From Flavobacteriales bacterium (GTDB lineage Bacteria > Bacteroidota > Bacteroidia > Flavobacteriales_D > Crocinitomicaceae), in assembly GCA_018883325.1 (NCBI GenBank), contig VEQH01000024.1, positions 1-49,041 of the forward strand: a stretch of 49,041 bases of DNA, written 5' to 3'. Position 1 is the stretch's first letter; each line of letters starts with the position of its first letter. Position numbers and translations under genes: made by a program. Below are positions 34,722-44,204 of the stretch, piece after piece. A model generated the notes under the pieces. That model was not told the DNA's origin. It made no database searches and saw only the letters and a program-made list of their open reading frames with translations.

Positions 34722-35708
34722 CTATTTCTTCTGAACTTTATCATCAGGAATCAGCCCAAAATCAAGAGCTATAAAATAGGTGCTAAAAAAATCTTTATCG
34801 AAGGTGTACATTGTTTTTTCTCCGCCTTGATTGGGCAAAGTTCCCGGATCTACAGGAATTGAATGACCCATTCTGTTTACTTCGTAATAAACAATCTTGG
34901 TTTCCTCTTCGCTATTTTTAAAATCAAATCTTGTTACATCTCGGCTTTCATTGAAATTCACAATTGTATCTGTTAAATTATTCTCAACTGAATGTAAATA
35001 AGACCATTGTTTTAGCAATAAATCAGCATTTTTTGGGTTGACAACTAAATCATTTTTTCCTTGAAGAATAACTAATCTTGGATAAGCTCCTGAAAAACCA
35101 ACATTGAGTTTTTTAATCGGAGCACCAAGTTTTTCTTCAGTGTTATCTTTCGGATTGAACATTAAATCCATGCGTTGTAAATCTGTTAGTTCAGGCATAA
35201 ACGGTCCGCCAGCTAATGCTGCACCACCATCAATAATTTCAGGGAAATTTGCCATTAAAACCACACTCATTGCAGCGCCTGCAGAAACACCATAAACAAA
35301 AATTCGATCTTCATCAATTGGATAATTTTGAATCATGTGTGTCATCATTTCCTTGATTGATAATGACTCTCCTTGATTTTTTTGAACATCTTCTGAGCTA
35401 AACCAATTAAAACACAAACTTGGATTATTGTACAAAGACTGCTGCGGATAAATGACATAAAAACCATATTTATCGGCTAAAACATTCCATTGAGTTTGTT
35501 TCGCAATTCCTTCTGCGGATTGACTGCAACCATGTAAGACAACAACCAAAGGTTTTCGAAGTGAAGTTAGCTTTCCAATTTTGGGTTCGTGAAGAAACAT
35601 TTTAAGCTTTCCTGGATTTGTACCGTAATTTTTCACTTCAACCAAATCCTTTTGGGCTATTGATTGCAACGTTATTAGTAAAAAAAACAGTGTTAAAATC
35701 CGAGTCAA
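34722..35708 (-). CDS. PHB-depolymerase-family esterase
   Basis: 328 residues. Signal peptide (to about 18, LQSIAQ). Alpha/beta-hydrolase features: oxyanion segment LHGCSQSAEG (58-67), nucleophile elbow GVSAG with S142, a probable Asp in LQGKNDLVVNP and His in NRMGHSIPVDPG. The group includes secreted feruloyl and acetylxylan esterases as well as PHB depolymerases; the beta-mannosidase nearby makes a polysaccharide esterase plausible. The start is TTG at 35708. Confidence 0.85.
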   Translation of the reverse strand: MTRILTLFFLLITLQSIAQKDLVEVKNYGTNPGKLKMFLHEPKIGKLTSLRKPLVVVLHGCSQSAEGIAKQTQWNVLADKYGFYVIYPQQSLYNNPSLCFNWFSSEDVQKNQGESLSIKEMMTHMIQNYPIDEDRIFVYGVSAGAAMSVVLMANFPEIIDGGAALAGGPFMPELTDLQRMDLMFNPKDNTEEKLGAPIKKLNVGFSGAYPRLVILQGKNDLVVNPKNADLLLKQWSYLHSVENNLTDTIVNFNESRDVTRFDFKNSEEETKIVYYEVNRMGHSIPVDPGTLPNQGGEKTMYTFDKDFFSTYFIALDFGLIPDDKVQKK

Positions 35709-35783
35709 AATATAGTAAGTGTAAGCTAAAATTAAAACTTTTTAAATATTAATATAAAAATTATTTATTTTAAATCTTTTAGT

Positions 35784-36995
35784 TTACTTCAATCCAAATT
35801 GTTTTTCTGCCTCTAAAGCGATGTAGTTTCCAATTGCCAAAGAAGCTGTTGCTGCAGGTGATGGTGCATTCAAAACATGAATTGATTTGCCATGATATTC
35901 AATTCTGAAATCATCGCGCGTATCTCCGTCCTGAGCCAAAAGTAAAGCCCTCACCCCTGCTCTACCGGGTTTAATGTCATCCATTGTTAAGGAAGGAATC
36001 ATTCGCTGTAAGGTTTTCAGAAATAACTTTTTTGAAAAAGCTCTTCTGTATTCATTGATTCCAAATGACATATTATTGAAAAATAACTTCCAAGTTCCAC
36101 CATAAGTTAAGGCGTCGAACGTATCTTTAAATGAGAAATCCGTTTTACCATAACCTTCACGTTTGAAAGTAAATACTGCATTTGGTCCACATTCTGTTTC
36201 ACCATTTGTCATTCTGGTAAAATGCACCCCAAGAAATGGAAAATCTGGATTTGGAACAGGATAAATTAAATGCTTCACTTTTTGTTTTGCTTGCTCCGTT
36301 AGTTCGTAATAATCGCCTCTAAATCCAACTACTTTTTCTTTTAATTTCACACCGTCTTTTTTCGCCAATCGATCTGCTTGTAATCCTGCACAAAAGACTA
36401 AATATTCTGCTTCAAACTTCCCTTTATTTGTAATAATTTGAGAAGTCTCCTCCCCTTTTTCAATGTCTAAAACTTCGTGTTTAAGAAATAATTTACTTTC
36501 CGATTGAATAGCTAAACCTAACTCAACCATTTTTGCTGTTGCTGCTCTAAAATCAATAATTCCTGTGCAAGGAACATGAATTCCTCCAATGGCTTCTACA
36601 AACGGTTCAATTTCTTTTACCTCAGCTCCTGTAATTTTACGAATTCCTTCGATTTTATTTTGTAAACCGATTTGATAGATGCGCTCCAAATTTGCCAATT
36701 CACTTTCGTCTGTTGCAACCACGACTTTACCACAAACATCGTGAGGAATACCGTGTTCCTTTGCGAAAGCCACTAATTCATGACGGCCTTCAATACAGTT
36801 TTTTGCTTTTAATGATCCTGGTTTGTAATATAATCCTGAATGAATTACTCCTGAATTATGTCCTGTTTGGTGGTCTGCCAATAAATCTTCCTTCTCAAAA
36901 AGTGCAATTTTCAAATTTGGATTCTTCTTTTGAAGTTTGTAAAAGGTGGCAGCACCTACAATTCCTCCTCCAATAACAGCTATATCGAATTTCAT
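35784..36995 (-). CDS. lhgO: L-2-hydroxyglutarate oxidase
   Basis: 403 residues. FAD-dependent oxidoreductase of the DAO family with dinucleotide-binding GGGIVGAATFYKL (9-21), the LhgO signature QTGHNSGVIHSGLYY, FPFLGVHFTRM, and GRAGVRALLL followed by a C-terminal NAPSPAATASLAIG. It oxidises L-2-hydroxyglutarate to 2-oxoglutarate. It follows the GH2 gene by 56 bases and precedes the esterase by 75 bases; co-transcription is possible but not shown. Confidence 0.94.
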   Translation of the reverse strand: MKFDIAVIGGGIVGAATFYKLQKKNPNLKIALFEKEDLLADHQTGHNSGVIHSGLYYKPGSLKAKNCIEGRHELVAFAKEHGIPHDVCGKVVVATDESELANLERIYQIGLQNKIEGIRKITGAEVKEIEPFVEAIGGIHVPCTGIIDFRAATAKMVELGLAIQSESKLFLKHEVLDIEKGEETSQIITNKGKFEAEYLVFCAGLQADRLAKKDGVKLKEKVVGFRGDYYELTEQAKQKVKHLIYPVPNPDFPFLGVHFTRMTNGETECGPNAVFTFKREGYGKTDFSFKDTFDALTYGGTWKLFFNNMSFGINEYRRAFSKKLFLKTLQRMIPSLTMDDIKPGRAGVRALLLAQDGDTRDDFRIEYHGKSIHVLNAPSPAATASLAIGNYIALEAEKQFGLK

Positions 36996-37051
36996 TTACT
37001 CTATTTTTTGTGCAAAAATAACAATATTTTAATGGCTTTGCTACTTGAAAA

Positions 37052-39514
37052 TCAATGGAATTTATAGCTAAAATCACTGATTGTCGGCTCTTTCTCGAAT
37101 TGAATTTTAATGAGATGCGTTCCAGGAAGTAAATTCAAAAAATTGCGATCAAATTTAATTCCTTGTTTATTGGAATACAACCAAAAATCAGCTAGAAATC
37201 CTTTATTTGTCACTTTAATTTCAGCCGTTTTATTTATTAAATCTACTTTTTCCAAGGTCACAAATAAAGGGTTTACTGGAAAAGTTTTCTTTTTTGAAAT
37301 TAAAAAATCTCGCGTGTAATTCGAACTCAATGTAACTCTTACTAGAACATCATTTGCCTTTGTATTTAGCTGATTGTAAATCTCTTTACTCCCTTGATAA
37401 CCTAGATTTACATTTAAGTTTTTTGTATTCAACAATTTTCCATCCAAGCTAAATGTTTCGATTTTTACGCTTGTTGTTGTCGAATCTTTAAAGTCTGATT
37501 TTAACCAAAAACTAATTTGTCCTTTTTCATTTACTTTTTTCAAAACTGCCAATTGCCTGTAATCATCTTTAATTGCATATTGAAGCGCTTTCCAGTTTCC
37601 ATAGTAATCAATGCTCGACCAAGTTGGTGCTGGCCAACAATCATTTAACTGCCAAAAAAGTGTTCCCATACAACGCGGTGCATCCAAACGATGTCCTGCA
37701 ACAGCGGTTGAAACTGCATACGCCTGCGTCAATTGAGAATAATAAACAAATTGCTCAAAATCTTTTGCTTTTCCATATAACAAATCCGATTGCTTTTCAA
37801 TCATTCCATTCCCAACATAACTCTTTTGGTGGTGTTTCATCACATCCGAATATAAATTCCAATCTTTCTTTTCTGCAAATTTTTCTATCGTACTGTATTC
37901 TGGAAAACTTTGAAATCCATATTCAGCATTGAAACGACCAATCTTTGTTGCGAAATTCGACATTGGATCTTTGCCATGCCAAACACCCCAATAATGCTGC
38001 GAACCATGATTGTAAAAATCATCATTTCCCCAATTGCTCAAAGGCGAAGTGTGGATGTAAGAAGTGTTCGACCAATTTGCAATGCTTACATCTGCCAAAC
38101 TTTTGAATAAATCGTAATAAGCTGTCTCAATGATTTCTTCGTCTTTAGCTTTGAGATTGTATTGCTTTTGAAAACCCCAATTTTTCCAAGCAACATCAAC
38201 TTCATTGTTTCCATTAAACAAAACAACACTTGGATGAGCTGAAATTCTTGGAATCTGATAATTCAATTCTGTTTTTACACTTTTTAAAAAAGCATCATCT
38301 CCAGGATACATAGCGCAAGCAAACATCAAATCTTGCCAAACCATAATTCCTTTTTCGTCGCAAGTCTTGAAGAAAATATCATCTGGATAATATCCTCCAC
38401 CCCAAACGCGTACCATGTTGAAATTTGCTTCAACCATTTGATCGATCATTTTTACAATGTCTTGGTCTTCAACCTTTGCTGGAAATATTTCTTGAGGAAT
38501 ATAATTTGCTCCTTTACAGAAAATTGGAATCCCGTTTACATGAATTTCATAGGATGTTCCCCATTTATCGGCATTTTGTACCAATTTAGAAGTTCGCACA
38601 CCGAATGTAACCACCTTTTTATCAATTACTTCATTTTTGTTATTAATTAAAGTCAAGCTATCCGTGTACAAGTATTGATTCCCGAAACCAATCGGCCACC
38701 AAAGTTTAGCATTCGGAAGAATAAATGGAAGTTGAATAATGTTGTCTTCACCTTCAACAAGTGTTTCGTCTAATTTTTGACTTCCAAATAACTTCGATTT
38801 TAAAGTGTATTCTCTGGAAGAATCTTTTATTTGAAAACTGTATAAAATGGAAGCCGTATTTCCTTTAATTTTTAAGGTATTCACAACAAAATTTTGTATT
38901 TCCGCCTTTTTACCTATTCGAATTTGAGCAGGTTTACTAAATCCGATAGTGTTCATCCGCAAAGCCCAATCCCAGCCAAACTGATACTGTGGCTTACGCG
39001 TCAAAGGAGCGATTTTGATTTCATTCACATCATTTGGCGCTGGATAATGAAACGCTTCTTTTTGGTAACGCTCTTTGTGATATAAAACCGGCGGCGTGAA
39101 AACAACTTTAACTGAATTTGAACCAAGTTTAACTTTATACCTTAACTTAATACTATGTGGATGAAAGAAATTTCCAGCTTCATACAATAAAATATCGTTC
39201 ACATAAACTTTTGCGTACAAATCTATATTTGGGAAAAACAATTCTAAATGTTCGCTCGCGACTTCTTCTGCACTTAAATCAAAGGTGGATTTCAGTTCCC
39301 AATTTTGTTGTTCAATCCATCCAAATTTTTCTTCGTTTTTTCCATAAAATGGGTCAGGCAAAGTACCATTTGCAATTAATTTTTCTTGAATACTTCCTGA
39401 TTCTCCGAAGTTTTCCCACGTTTTCTTTTCCGGGTTATAAAATTCCCACGTTAAATTTCGTTGAGCGAAAGCTATGTTTACCATGAAAAGGAAGAATATG
39501 ATTAATTTGTACAT
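37052..39514 (-). CDS. GH2 beta-mannosidase
   Basis: 820 residues. Signal peptide (1-18, ending AFAQ), sugar-binding jelly-roll domain, Ig-like domain, then a TIM barrel with MVRVWGGGYYPDDIFFKTCDE and WQDLMFACAMYPGD, the acid/base Glu in FNGNNEVDVAW and the nucleophile Glu in FNAEYGFQSFPEY. These motifs fit beta-mannosidases (EC 3.2.1.25) better than beta-galactosidases. Probably periplasmic, releasing mannose from manno-oligosaccharides. No SusC/D pair accompanies it. Confidence 0.93.
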   Translation of the reverse strand: MYKLIIFFLFMVNIAFAQRNLTWEFYNPEKKTWENFGESGSIQEKLIANGTLPDPFYGKNEEKFGWIEQQNWELKSTFDLSAEEVASEHLELFFPNIDLYAKVYVNDILLYEAGNFFHPHSIKLRYKVKLGSNSVKVVFTPPVLYHKERYQKEAFHYPAPNDVNEIKIAPLTRKPQYQFGWDWALRMNTIGFSKPAQIRIGKKAEIQNFVVNTLKIKGNTASILYSFQIKDSSREYTLKSKLFGSQKLDETLVEGEDNIIQLPFILPNAKLWWPIGFGNQYLYTDSLTLINNKNEVIDKKVVTFGVRTSKLVQNADKWGTSYEIHVNGIPIFCKGANYIPQEIFPAKVEDQDIVKMIDQMVEANFNMVRVWGGGYYPDDIFFKTCDEKGIMVWQDLMFACAMYPGDDAFLKSVKTELNYQIPRISAHPSVVLFNGNNEVDVAWKNWGFQKQYNLKAKDEEIIETAYYDLFKSLADVSIANWSNTSYIHTSPLSNWGNDDFYNHGSQHYWGVWHGKDPMSNFATKIGRFNAEYGFQSFPEYSTIEKFAEKKDWNLYSDVMKHHQKSYVGNGMIEKQSDLLYGKAKDFEQFVYYSQLTQAYAVSTAVAGHRLDAPRCMGTLFWQLNDCWPAPTWSSIDYYGNWKALQYAIKDDYRQLAVLKKVNEKGQISFWLKSDFKDSTTTSVKIETFSLDGKLLNTKNLNVNLGYQGSKEIYNQLNTKANDVLVRVTLSSNYTRDFLISKKKTFPVNPLFVTLEKVDLINKTAEIKVTNKGFLADFWLYSNKQGIKFDRNFLNLLPGTHLIKIQFEKEPTISDFSYKFH

Positions 39515-39569
39515 TATTCAGTTTTAGAAATTTTATAAATGATTTGGGCTTGCCGTTTGAAGAAAACAA

Positions 39570-40100
39570 CTAAGCGATTTTTTCAGCGAAGACTTTTCTA
39601 AATTTCTCAACTTTTGGTCGAACAACTGATTGGCAATACATATTTTGAGGATTCAATTCAAAATAATTGTGGTGATAATTCTCTGCGCGATAGAAATTAT
39701 TTACCGGCAATATTTCTGTAACAATTGGTGTATCCCAGACTTTTTCAGCAGTTAAACGATTTTTGTATGTTTCCGCGATTACTTTCTGCTGCTCATTGTG
39801 GTAAAAAATCACAGAGCGATATTGCGTACCGATGTCATTTCCTTGACGATTTAATTGAGTTGGGTCATGCACAAACCAATACATTTCCAAAAGTGATTCA
39901 ACAGAAACTTCCGTGGAATCAAATACGATTCTTGCAACTTCTGCATGACCTGTTGTACCACTACAAACTTCTTCGTAGGTTGGATTTTCTTTATGTCCAC
40001 CTGCATAAGCTGGATAAACTTCTAAAACACCTTTAATGTCTTTAAAACAAGCTTCGATGCACCAAAAACAGCCAGCACCGAATGTAATTTCTTCTTTCAT
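39570..40100 (-). CDS. msrA: Peptide methionine-(S)-S-oxide reductase MsrA
   Basis: 176 residues. Catalytic GCFWC motif (10-14, nucleophile C11), YAGGHKENPTYEEVCSGTTGHAE, and a C-terminal Cys in MYCQSVV that can act as the resolving residue. It repairs oxidised methionine in proteins. No signal peptide, so cytoplasmic. It is upstream of the GH2 gene by 55 bases on the same strand. Confidence 0.96.
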   Translation of the reverse strand: MKEEITFGAGCFWCIEACFKDIKGVLEVYPAYAGGHKENPTYEEVCSGTTGHAEVARIVFDSTEVSVESLLEMYWFVHDPTQLNRQGNDIGTQYRSVIFYHNEQQKVIAETYKNRLTAEKVWDTPIVTEILPVNNFYRAENYHHNYFELNPQNMYCQSVVRPKVEKFRKVFAEKIA

Positions 40101-40502
40101 TTGTTAAATTTTAGAAATAACAATCAATTCCAATTCAAGTTTAATTTTATTTGAATTCAAAGGTCAAATTTACAATTCCATTCGTTTCCTTTTGGTTTAT
40201 TTCATGAATCTTTTAGAAATGTCATTTTTTTAAAATCGCATAATTGAAATGACTTCCAAAAGATTTCTCTTAATACTTAAAAGTTCTTTTGATTAAAGCG
40301 AATGAATCCTTTCAAACTTACCGTAACACCAATCGAAAAAAATCATAAAAACTTGAATATCTGCTAATTAAAACAAATCATAAATTTCATTAATCATTTC
40401 AAAAAATATTATTTCAAAAACGATGCCTCACTAATAAGTAAATTTGAAATTATTGAGAATTAGAGCAATAAAAATCAAAACCTAATTAGTAATTTAAAAA
40501 AA
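40101..40502. other. 402-base intergenic region between divergent msrA and MscS gene
   Basis: Very AT-rich, without an open frame of note. It holds a weak inverted repeat (AATTCAA / TTGAATT near 40131-40158) and TAAATTTG (40439-40446), a TAnnTTTG match 57 bases before the MscS start that could be its -7 box. Nothing else is supported. Confidence 0.5.
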
Positions 40503-41003
40503 ATGGAAACATACAAAATACAGATTACCGAAACGCTTGTAGTTTTAGGTTTTTCCTTGATCATTAAATTTGTTATGCGCTATTTTGTCAATCTCACGCT
40601 TGTAAACTCTTACTTCAAAAATGCAGAAAAAGGAGACATTTTAAAACTCATCAATTTACTATTATTTGCTTTTACAGCATTAATGATTGCAGCAATTTGG
40701 AGTGTTAAACAAGAAAATATTTTGATTTTTGCTAGCTCACTTTTTACAGTATTTGGAGTTGCACTTTTTGCTGAAATGTCAATATTATCAAACATTACAG
40801 CCTGCATTATATTGTTTTTTCAACATCCCATTAAAGTAGGAGATCAGATTTCAGTTTCTTACGAAGGAAAAGAAATTGAAGGAGAGCTAATTGATATAAC
40901 TTATTTCTTTGTTTTCATCAAAACAAAAAATAACGGAACTTTAACTGTTCCTAATGCACTGCTTCTAAAAAGTGCATTTTTGGTGCTTGATAAAGAAAGT
41001 TGA
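40503..41003 (+). CDS. Short MscS-type mechanosensitive channel protein
   Basis: 166 residues, much shorter than E. coli MscS (286). Three membrane segments (about 11-33, 48-67 and 73-105); the last leads into the pore-domain/beta-domain junction FFQHPIKVGDQISV, followed by a small beta domain ending in the family motif VPNALLL. The C-terminal cage domain is missing altogether. It may be a minimal pressure-sensing channel. Not obviously truncated: the frame is clean and the ends are defined. Confidence 0.8.
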   Translation: METYKIQITETLVVLGFSLIIKFVMRYFVNLTLVNSYFKNAEKGDILKLINLLLFAFTALMIAAIWSVKQENILIFASSLFTVFGVALFAEMSILSNITACIILFFQHPIKVGDQISVSYEGKEIEGELIDITYFFVFIKTKNNGTLTVPNALLLKSAFLVLDKES

Positions 41004-41081
41004 ATAGAATAGTTGTAAAAGCAATAAACATTCAATTGAAAAATTTATTAATTTAACTTTAAATTTAAGGTTCAATCCAAG

Positions 41082-41903
41082 TTGACAAAAAGTATTGTTT
41101 TATTTTTTCTTTTATTATTTCATTTTCAATTCATTGCTCAAACAATAAATTCGAAATGGGTAATTCTACCTAATCCTCAATTTGGAGGAAATAAAGTTGG
41201 ATTTGAAACCTCTCAAACTGATAGTAATACTGTTTACATTGGAATTGCAAATGAATTTCGTTTCTACATTGAAAACGTTCCTATTCAAGAGCAATTGATT
41301 TTGTTTGGAAATGATAAAGTAAACGTTATTGAATCTTGGGTTCCAGTTAAAACTTTAGGTGTCAACAAAGGAATTAAAACAGGTGAAGACCAAACCTTGG
41401 AGGATGCGGCTTACCTAAAAATCTACAATCCAGAAAAAACGGTACTTTCTGAAAAATACATTGACACCAGTTTGCAATATCATTGGGAAAAAGAGTACGT
41501 AATTCAAGCTTACGAAACGGGTGAAATTCCTGTAACTATTTGTCGTCGCTTGAAGGACACAGATACACTTTTCAAAATCAACACCTTAAATTTAATCATC
41601 AAAAATATTCCTGAACCTCAAATCGATAGTTTGAAAACGTTTCAAGATTTGATGAAATGCAAAGAACTTACTTGCGTGTATGATAGTGATTTCAAAGAAG
41701 GGAAGAACAATTTTAGAATCAACGATTACACTTTTTCAGCCTTCAATAAACGTGGGAAACTATTATTCAAACAAGAATGTTATGGAGCAGAAATCACACA
41801 AGAAATCAAGAAATGTCTTCAAGATGCAGAAACGTCAAGCGTAAAATTTGAGAATATTCGTTCTAAAAATTATGTTTATAAGGACTTCATAATTATCAGA
41901 TAG
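41082..41903 (+). CDS. Exported protein resembling the GldM C-terminal domains
   Basis: 273 residues. Signal peptide (to about 20, FIAQ). The mature chain has the order seen in the GldM C-terminal region: a GIANEFRFYIENVP strand pair near residue 50, LIIKNIPEPQ where GldM has a K-x-x-P-D-P element, and a final domain with NDYTFSAFNKRGKLLF, GAEITQEIKKCL and VKFENIRSKN. GldM itself is a roughly 520-residue T9SS motor protein with a membrane helix; this protein has only the periplasmic C-terminal part. The resemblance is by eye. The start is TTG at 41082. Confidence 0.6.
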   Translation: MTKSIVLFFLLLFHFQFIAQTINSKWVILPNPQFGGNKVGFETSQTDSNTVYIGIANEFRFYIENVPIQEQLILFGNDKVNVIESWVPVKTLGVNKGIKTGEDQTLEDAAYLKIYNPEKTVLSEKYIDTSLQYHWEKEYVIQAYETGEIPVTICRRLKDTDTLFKINTLNLIIKNIPEPQIDSLKTFQDLMKCKELTCVYDSDFKEGKNNFRINDYTFSAFNKRGKLLFKQECYGAEITQEIKKCLQDAETSSVKFENIRSKNYVYKDFIIIR

Positions 41904-41905
41904 AA

Positions 41906-43297
41906 TCATTTTCCTTTTGCTTTGATTACTATTATGATTGTGTAAAACATAATTTTTATATCCAAAGCCAAGCTTCTGTTTTTCAAGTAAATCAAGTCAA
42001 ATTTCATACGCTGAAGCATTTGATCAACATTTTCAGCATAACCATATTTCACTTGTCCCCAAGAAGTAATTCCCGGACGAACACGATTCAAATGCAAATA
42101 TTGAGGTTCAATTTTTACAATTTGATCAATGTAAAATTGCCTTTCTGGTCGCGGCCCAACCAAGGACATATCTCCCAATAAAACATTTATAAATTGAGGA
42201 AATTCGTCCAATCGTGTTTTGCGCATAAAACGTCCGATTTTGGTTATCCGCGGGTCATTTGAAGAAGAAAGTTGTGGTCCTGCCGCTTCGGAATTTACAA
42301 ACATCGTCCGAAACTTAATGATTTTAAACTGTTTGCCATTTATTCCAACACGTTCTTGCAAAAATAATATTGGTCCCGGAGAAGACATTTTCACAGCAAT
42401 TGCACTAAAAATATAAAATGGAATCAACAAAATAACAGCAACAAACGACAAAACAATGTCCATCACGCGTTTGATGGCTCTTTGCCAATAAGGCATTGGA
42501 TCAGAGGTGATTTCAATTAACAAAGCACCATAAATGTTTGTCATTTTTACAGAACCTGCCAAAATCACATACATGTCGGGAAGTACCTTTATTTTTGTTT
42601 TCCCATCGTCGATGCGCACAATAATATCCTTCAATCGGTCGTGATCTGAACTTTCAATTGCAATAATTACTTCTTCAATAACGTATTTCTCAATAATCAT
42701 TTCCAAATCGGTAAGCTTACCCAAATTGGGAATATAATCTTTCAACAAATGATCTACTCCGTTGATATTGACATAACCAACAAACTCATTTACATTTTTG
42801 GGAAGATTGAACAATTCCTGATAAATTTCTAACGCTTTCTCATTTCCTCCAACAATCAACGTTTTGAATCCTTGTCCTTTTTTTCTAACTGTAGATACTA
42901 AAATTGAAGTTAGAATTAAACGAATTGTAACCGCGCTAAAGAAATGAATTCCGAAAAGCAATAAAAAAGATTGATAATAATCTTGATAGTTTCTCACCTC
43001 ATCATCCAATAAAAGCGTGAAAAAAATCAGAATTGAACCTGCTAAAGAAGATAAAAATGTCATATTCAAAATTCTAATTCTGAACATGCGTCTGGTTTCG
43101 TAATAAGTTCCTTGCAATGCGTACAACATCAACCAAGCAAGTGGAATGAAGAAAATTCCGAGGTAGAAATTGATCTCTAACTCAAAATCTTGTTTCTCAA
43201 TTAACGTTTTTCGGAGGTAAAAAAACAGTGACCAAGAGAAAAGTGCCGTTATCCAATCGACAATAATAAAAAGAACAGCCCAAAATCTCCCTCTCAT
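41906..43297 (-). CDS. Polyprenyl glycosylphosphotransferase (exopolysaccharide initiation)
   Basis: 463 residues. Four N-terminal membrane helices (within 1-125), a CoA-binding-like Rossmann part with KTLIVGGNEKALEIY, then the membrane-associated catalytic domain: KRVMDIVLSF, SPGPILFLQERVGINGKQF, KIIKFRTM, TRLDEFPQFINVLLGDMSLVGPRPE. This is the WcaJ/WbaP-type large phosphoglycosyltransferase that transfers a sugar-phosphate to undecaprenyl phosphate, the first step of a surface polysaccharide. It is 5 bases from the upstream lipoprotein gene. Confidence 0.94.
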   Translation of the reverse strand: MRGRFWAVLFIIVDWITALFSWSLFFYLRKTLIEKQDFELEINFYLGIFFIPLAWLMLYALQGTYYETRRMFRIRILNMTFLSSLAGSILIFFTLLLDDEVRNYQDYYQSFLLLFGIHFFSAVTIRLILTSILVSTVRKKGQGFKTLIVGGNEKALEIYQELFNLPKNVNEFVGYVNINGVDHLLKDYIPNLGKLTDLEMIIEKYVIEEVIIAIESSDHDRLKDIIVRIDDGKTKIKVLPDMYVILAGSVKMTNIYGALLIEITSDPMPYWQRAIKRVMDIVLSFVAVILLIPFYIFSAIAVKMSSPGPILFLQERVGINGKQFKIIKFRTMFVNSEAAGPQLSSSNDPRITKIGRFMRKTRLDEFPQFINVLLGDMSLVGPRPERQFYIDQIVKIEPQYLHLNRVRPGITSWGQVKYGYAENVDQMLQRMKFDLIYLKNRSLALDIKIMFYTIIIVIKAKGK

Positions 43298-43302
43298 CCT
43301 TC

Positions 43303-44169
43303 TTAAAAATGTATAACTTTGATGTTGTCAATTAATATTATTCCTTCTGTATTTCCTTCGTCAAGTGAGGCAATAAACGATTGTGAAAAAACACTTCCTG
43401 AGGGAGCATTTCCTACTAATTCTCGTAAGTCAATATAGATTTTTTTCCAAACGGCGACATCTGGTTTTTGTGCATTCAAGCGAATATTTACGTTGTTAAT
43501 TGTCTCATTAGCTGTCACATAAATCAATCCCGTTGTAAGATTGTTAGTTACTTTATAATCAATTTCTAAGTAACATTCTTTACCTTTTGGAAGGAACATA
43601 TACGGTTCACTTGTAAAAGCAATCCAAGTCGAATCATCAGCATTTAATACAACTTTACCGTAAGCATTTCCATTAAACCATTGTAAATCAAAATTATCGG
43701 TATCCATTTTAGCAGCTGACGTATTTGGGTCGTCTGTTATTTGAAAACTTGCATCTTCAAAATCTTCAATCCAAAAATTCAAATTGTCTTTGTACTGTGT
43801 GCTTGGATTGATTGTCAAAACTTGATTTTTTACTAAAGTTCCATTTACAACATATTCTTTTAAGAACGGATAGATTTTTTTTGTTGCAGAAATCCCATTA
43901 TTCTTGATTGCTGGAAATATTTTAAACGTAGCATTTCCTTCTTTGAGAATTGGAATTTTGAAAGGAACTTGGAATACTCCAATTAATTCATCATTGATAT
44001 ATACCCAAGCATCGCTGATATTTTCAGTCAATTCACCTTCTTGCAAAGAAAGACTTGGGTTCGCGCTGATTGTCCAATCGTTAACTTGCAACCAAGCAGG
44101 ATCGGGATTATTTTTCACACAAGCACTAAATAGGAAAAATAAACTAAAAAAATAGAGAAATAAACGCAT
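43303..44169 (-). CDS. Lipoprotein of unknown function in the glycosyltransferase operon
   Basis: 288 residues. The signal peptide ends in a lipobox (LFSAC, Cys17) followed by VKNNPDP. The N-terminal part reads like a PEGA-type segment (AWVYINDELIGVFQVPFKIPIL), and the C-terminal part (from about residue 130) like a carbohydrate-binding jelly roll (WIEDFEDASF, KKIYIDLREL, ILIDNIKVI). It lies between the oxidoreductase and the glycosylphosphotransferase genes. A role in anchoring or sensing the polysaccharide is a guess. Confidence 0.6.
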   Translation of the reverse strand: MRLFLYFFSLFFLFSACVKNNPDPAWLQVNDWTISANPSLSLQEGELTENISDAWVYINDELIGVFQVPFKIPILKEGNATFKIFPAIKNNGISATKKIYPFLKEYVVNGTLVKNQVLTINPSTQYKDNLNFWIEDFEDASFQITDDPNTSAAKMDTDNFDLQWFNGNAYGKVVLNADDSTWIAFTSEPYMFLPKGKECYLEIDYKVTNNLTTGLIYVTANETINNVNIRLNAQKPDVAVWKKIYIDLRELVGNAPSGSVFSQSFIASLDEGNTEGIILIDNIKVIHF

Positions 44170-44204
44170 GAAATTCTAACGAAATAGATTAGAAATTATT
44201 GCTT

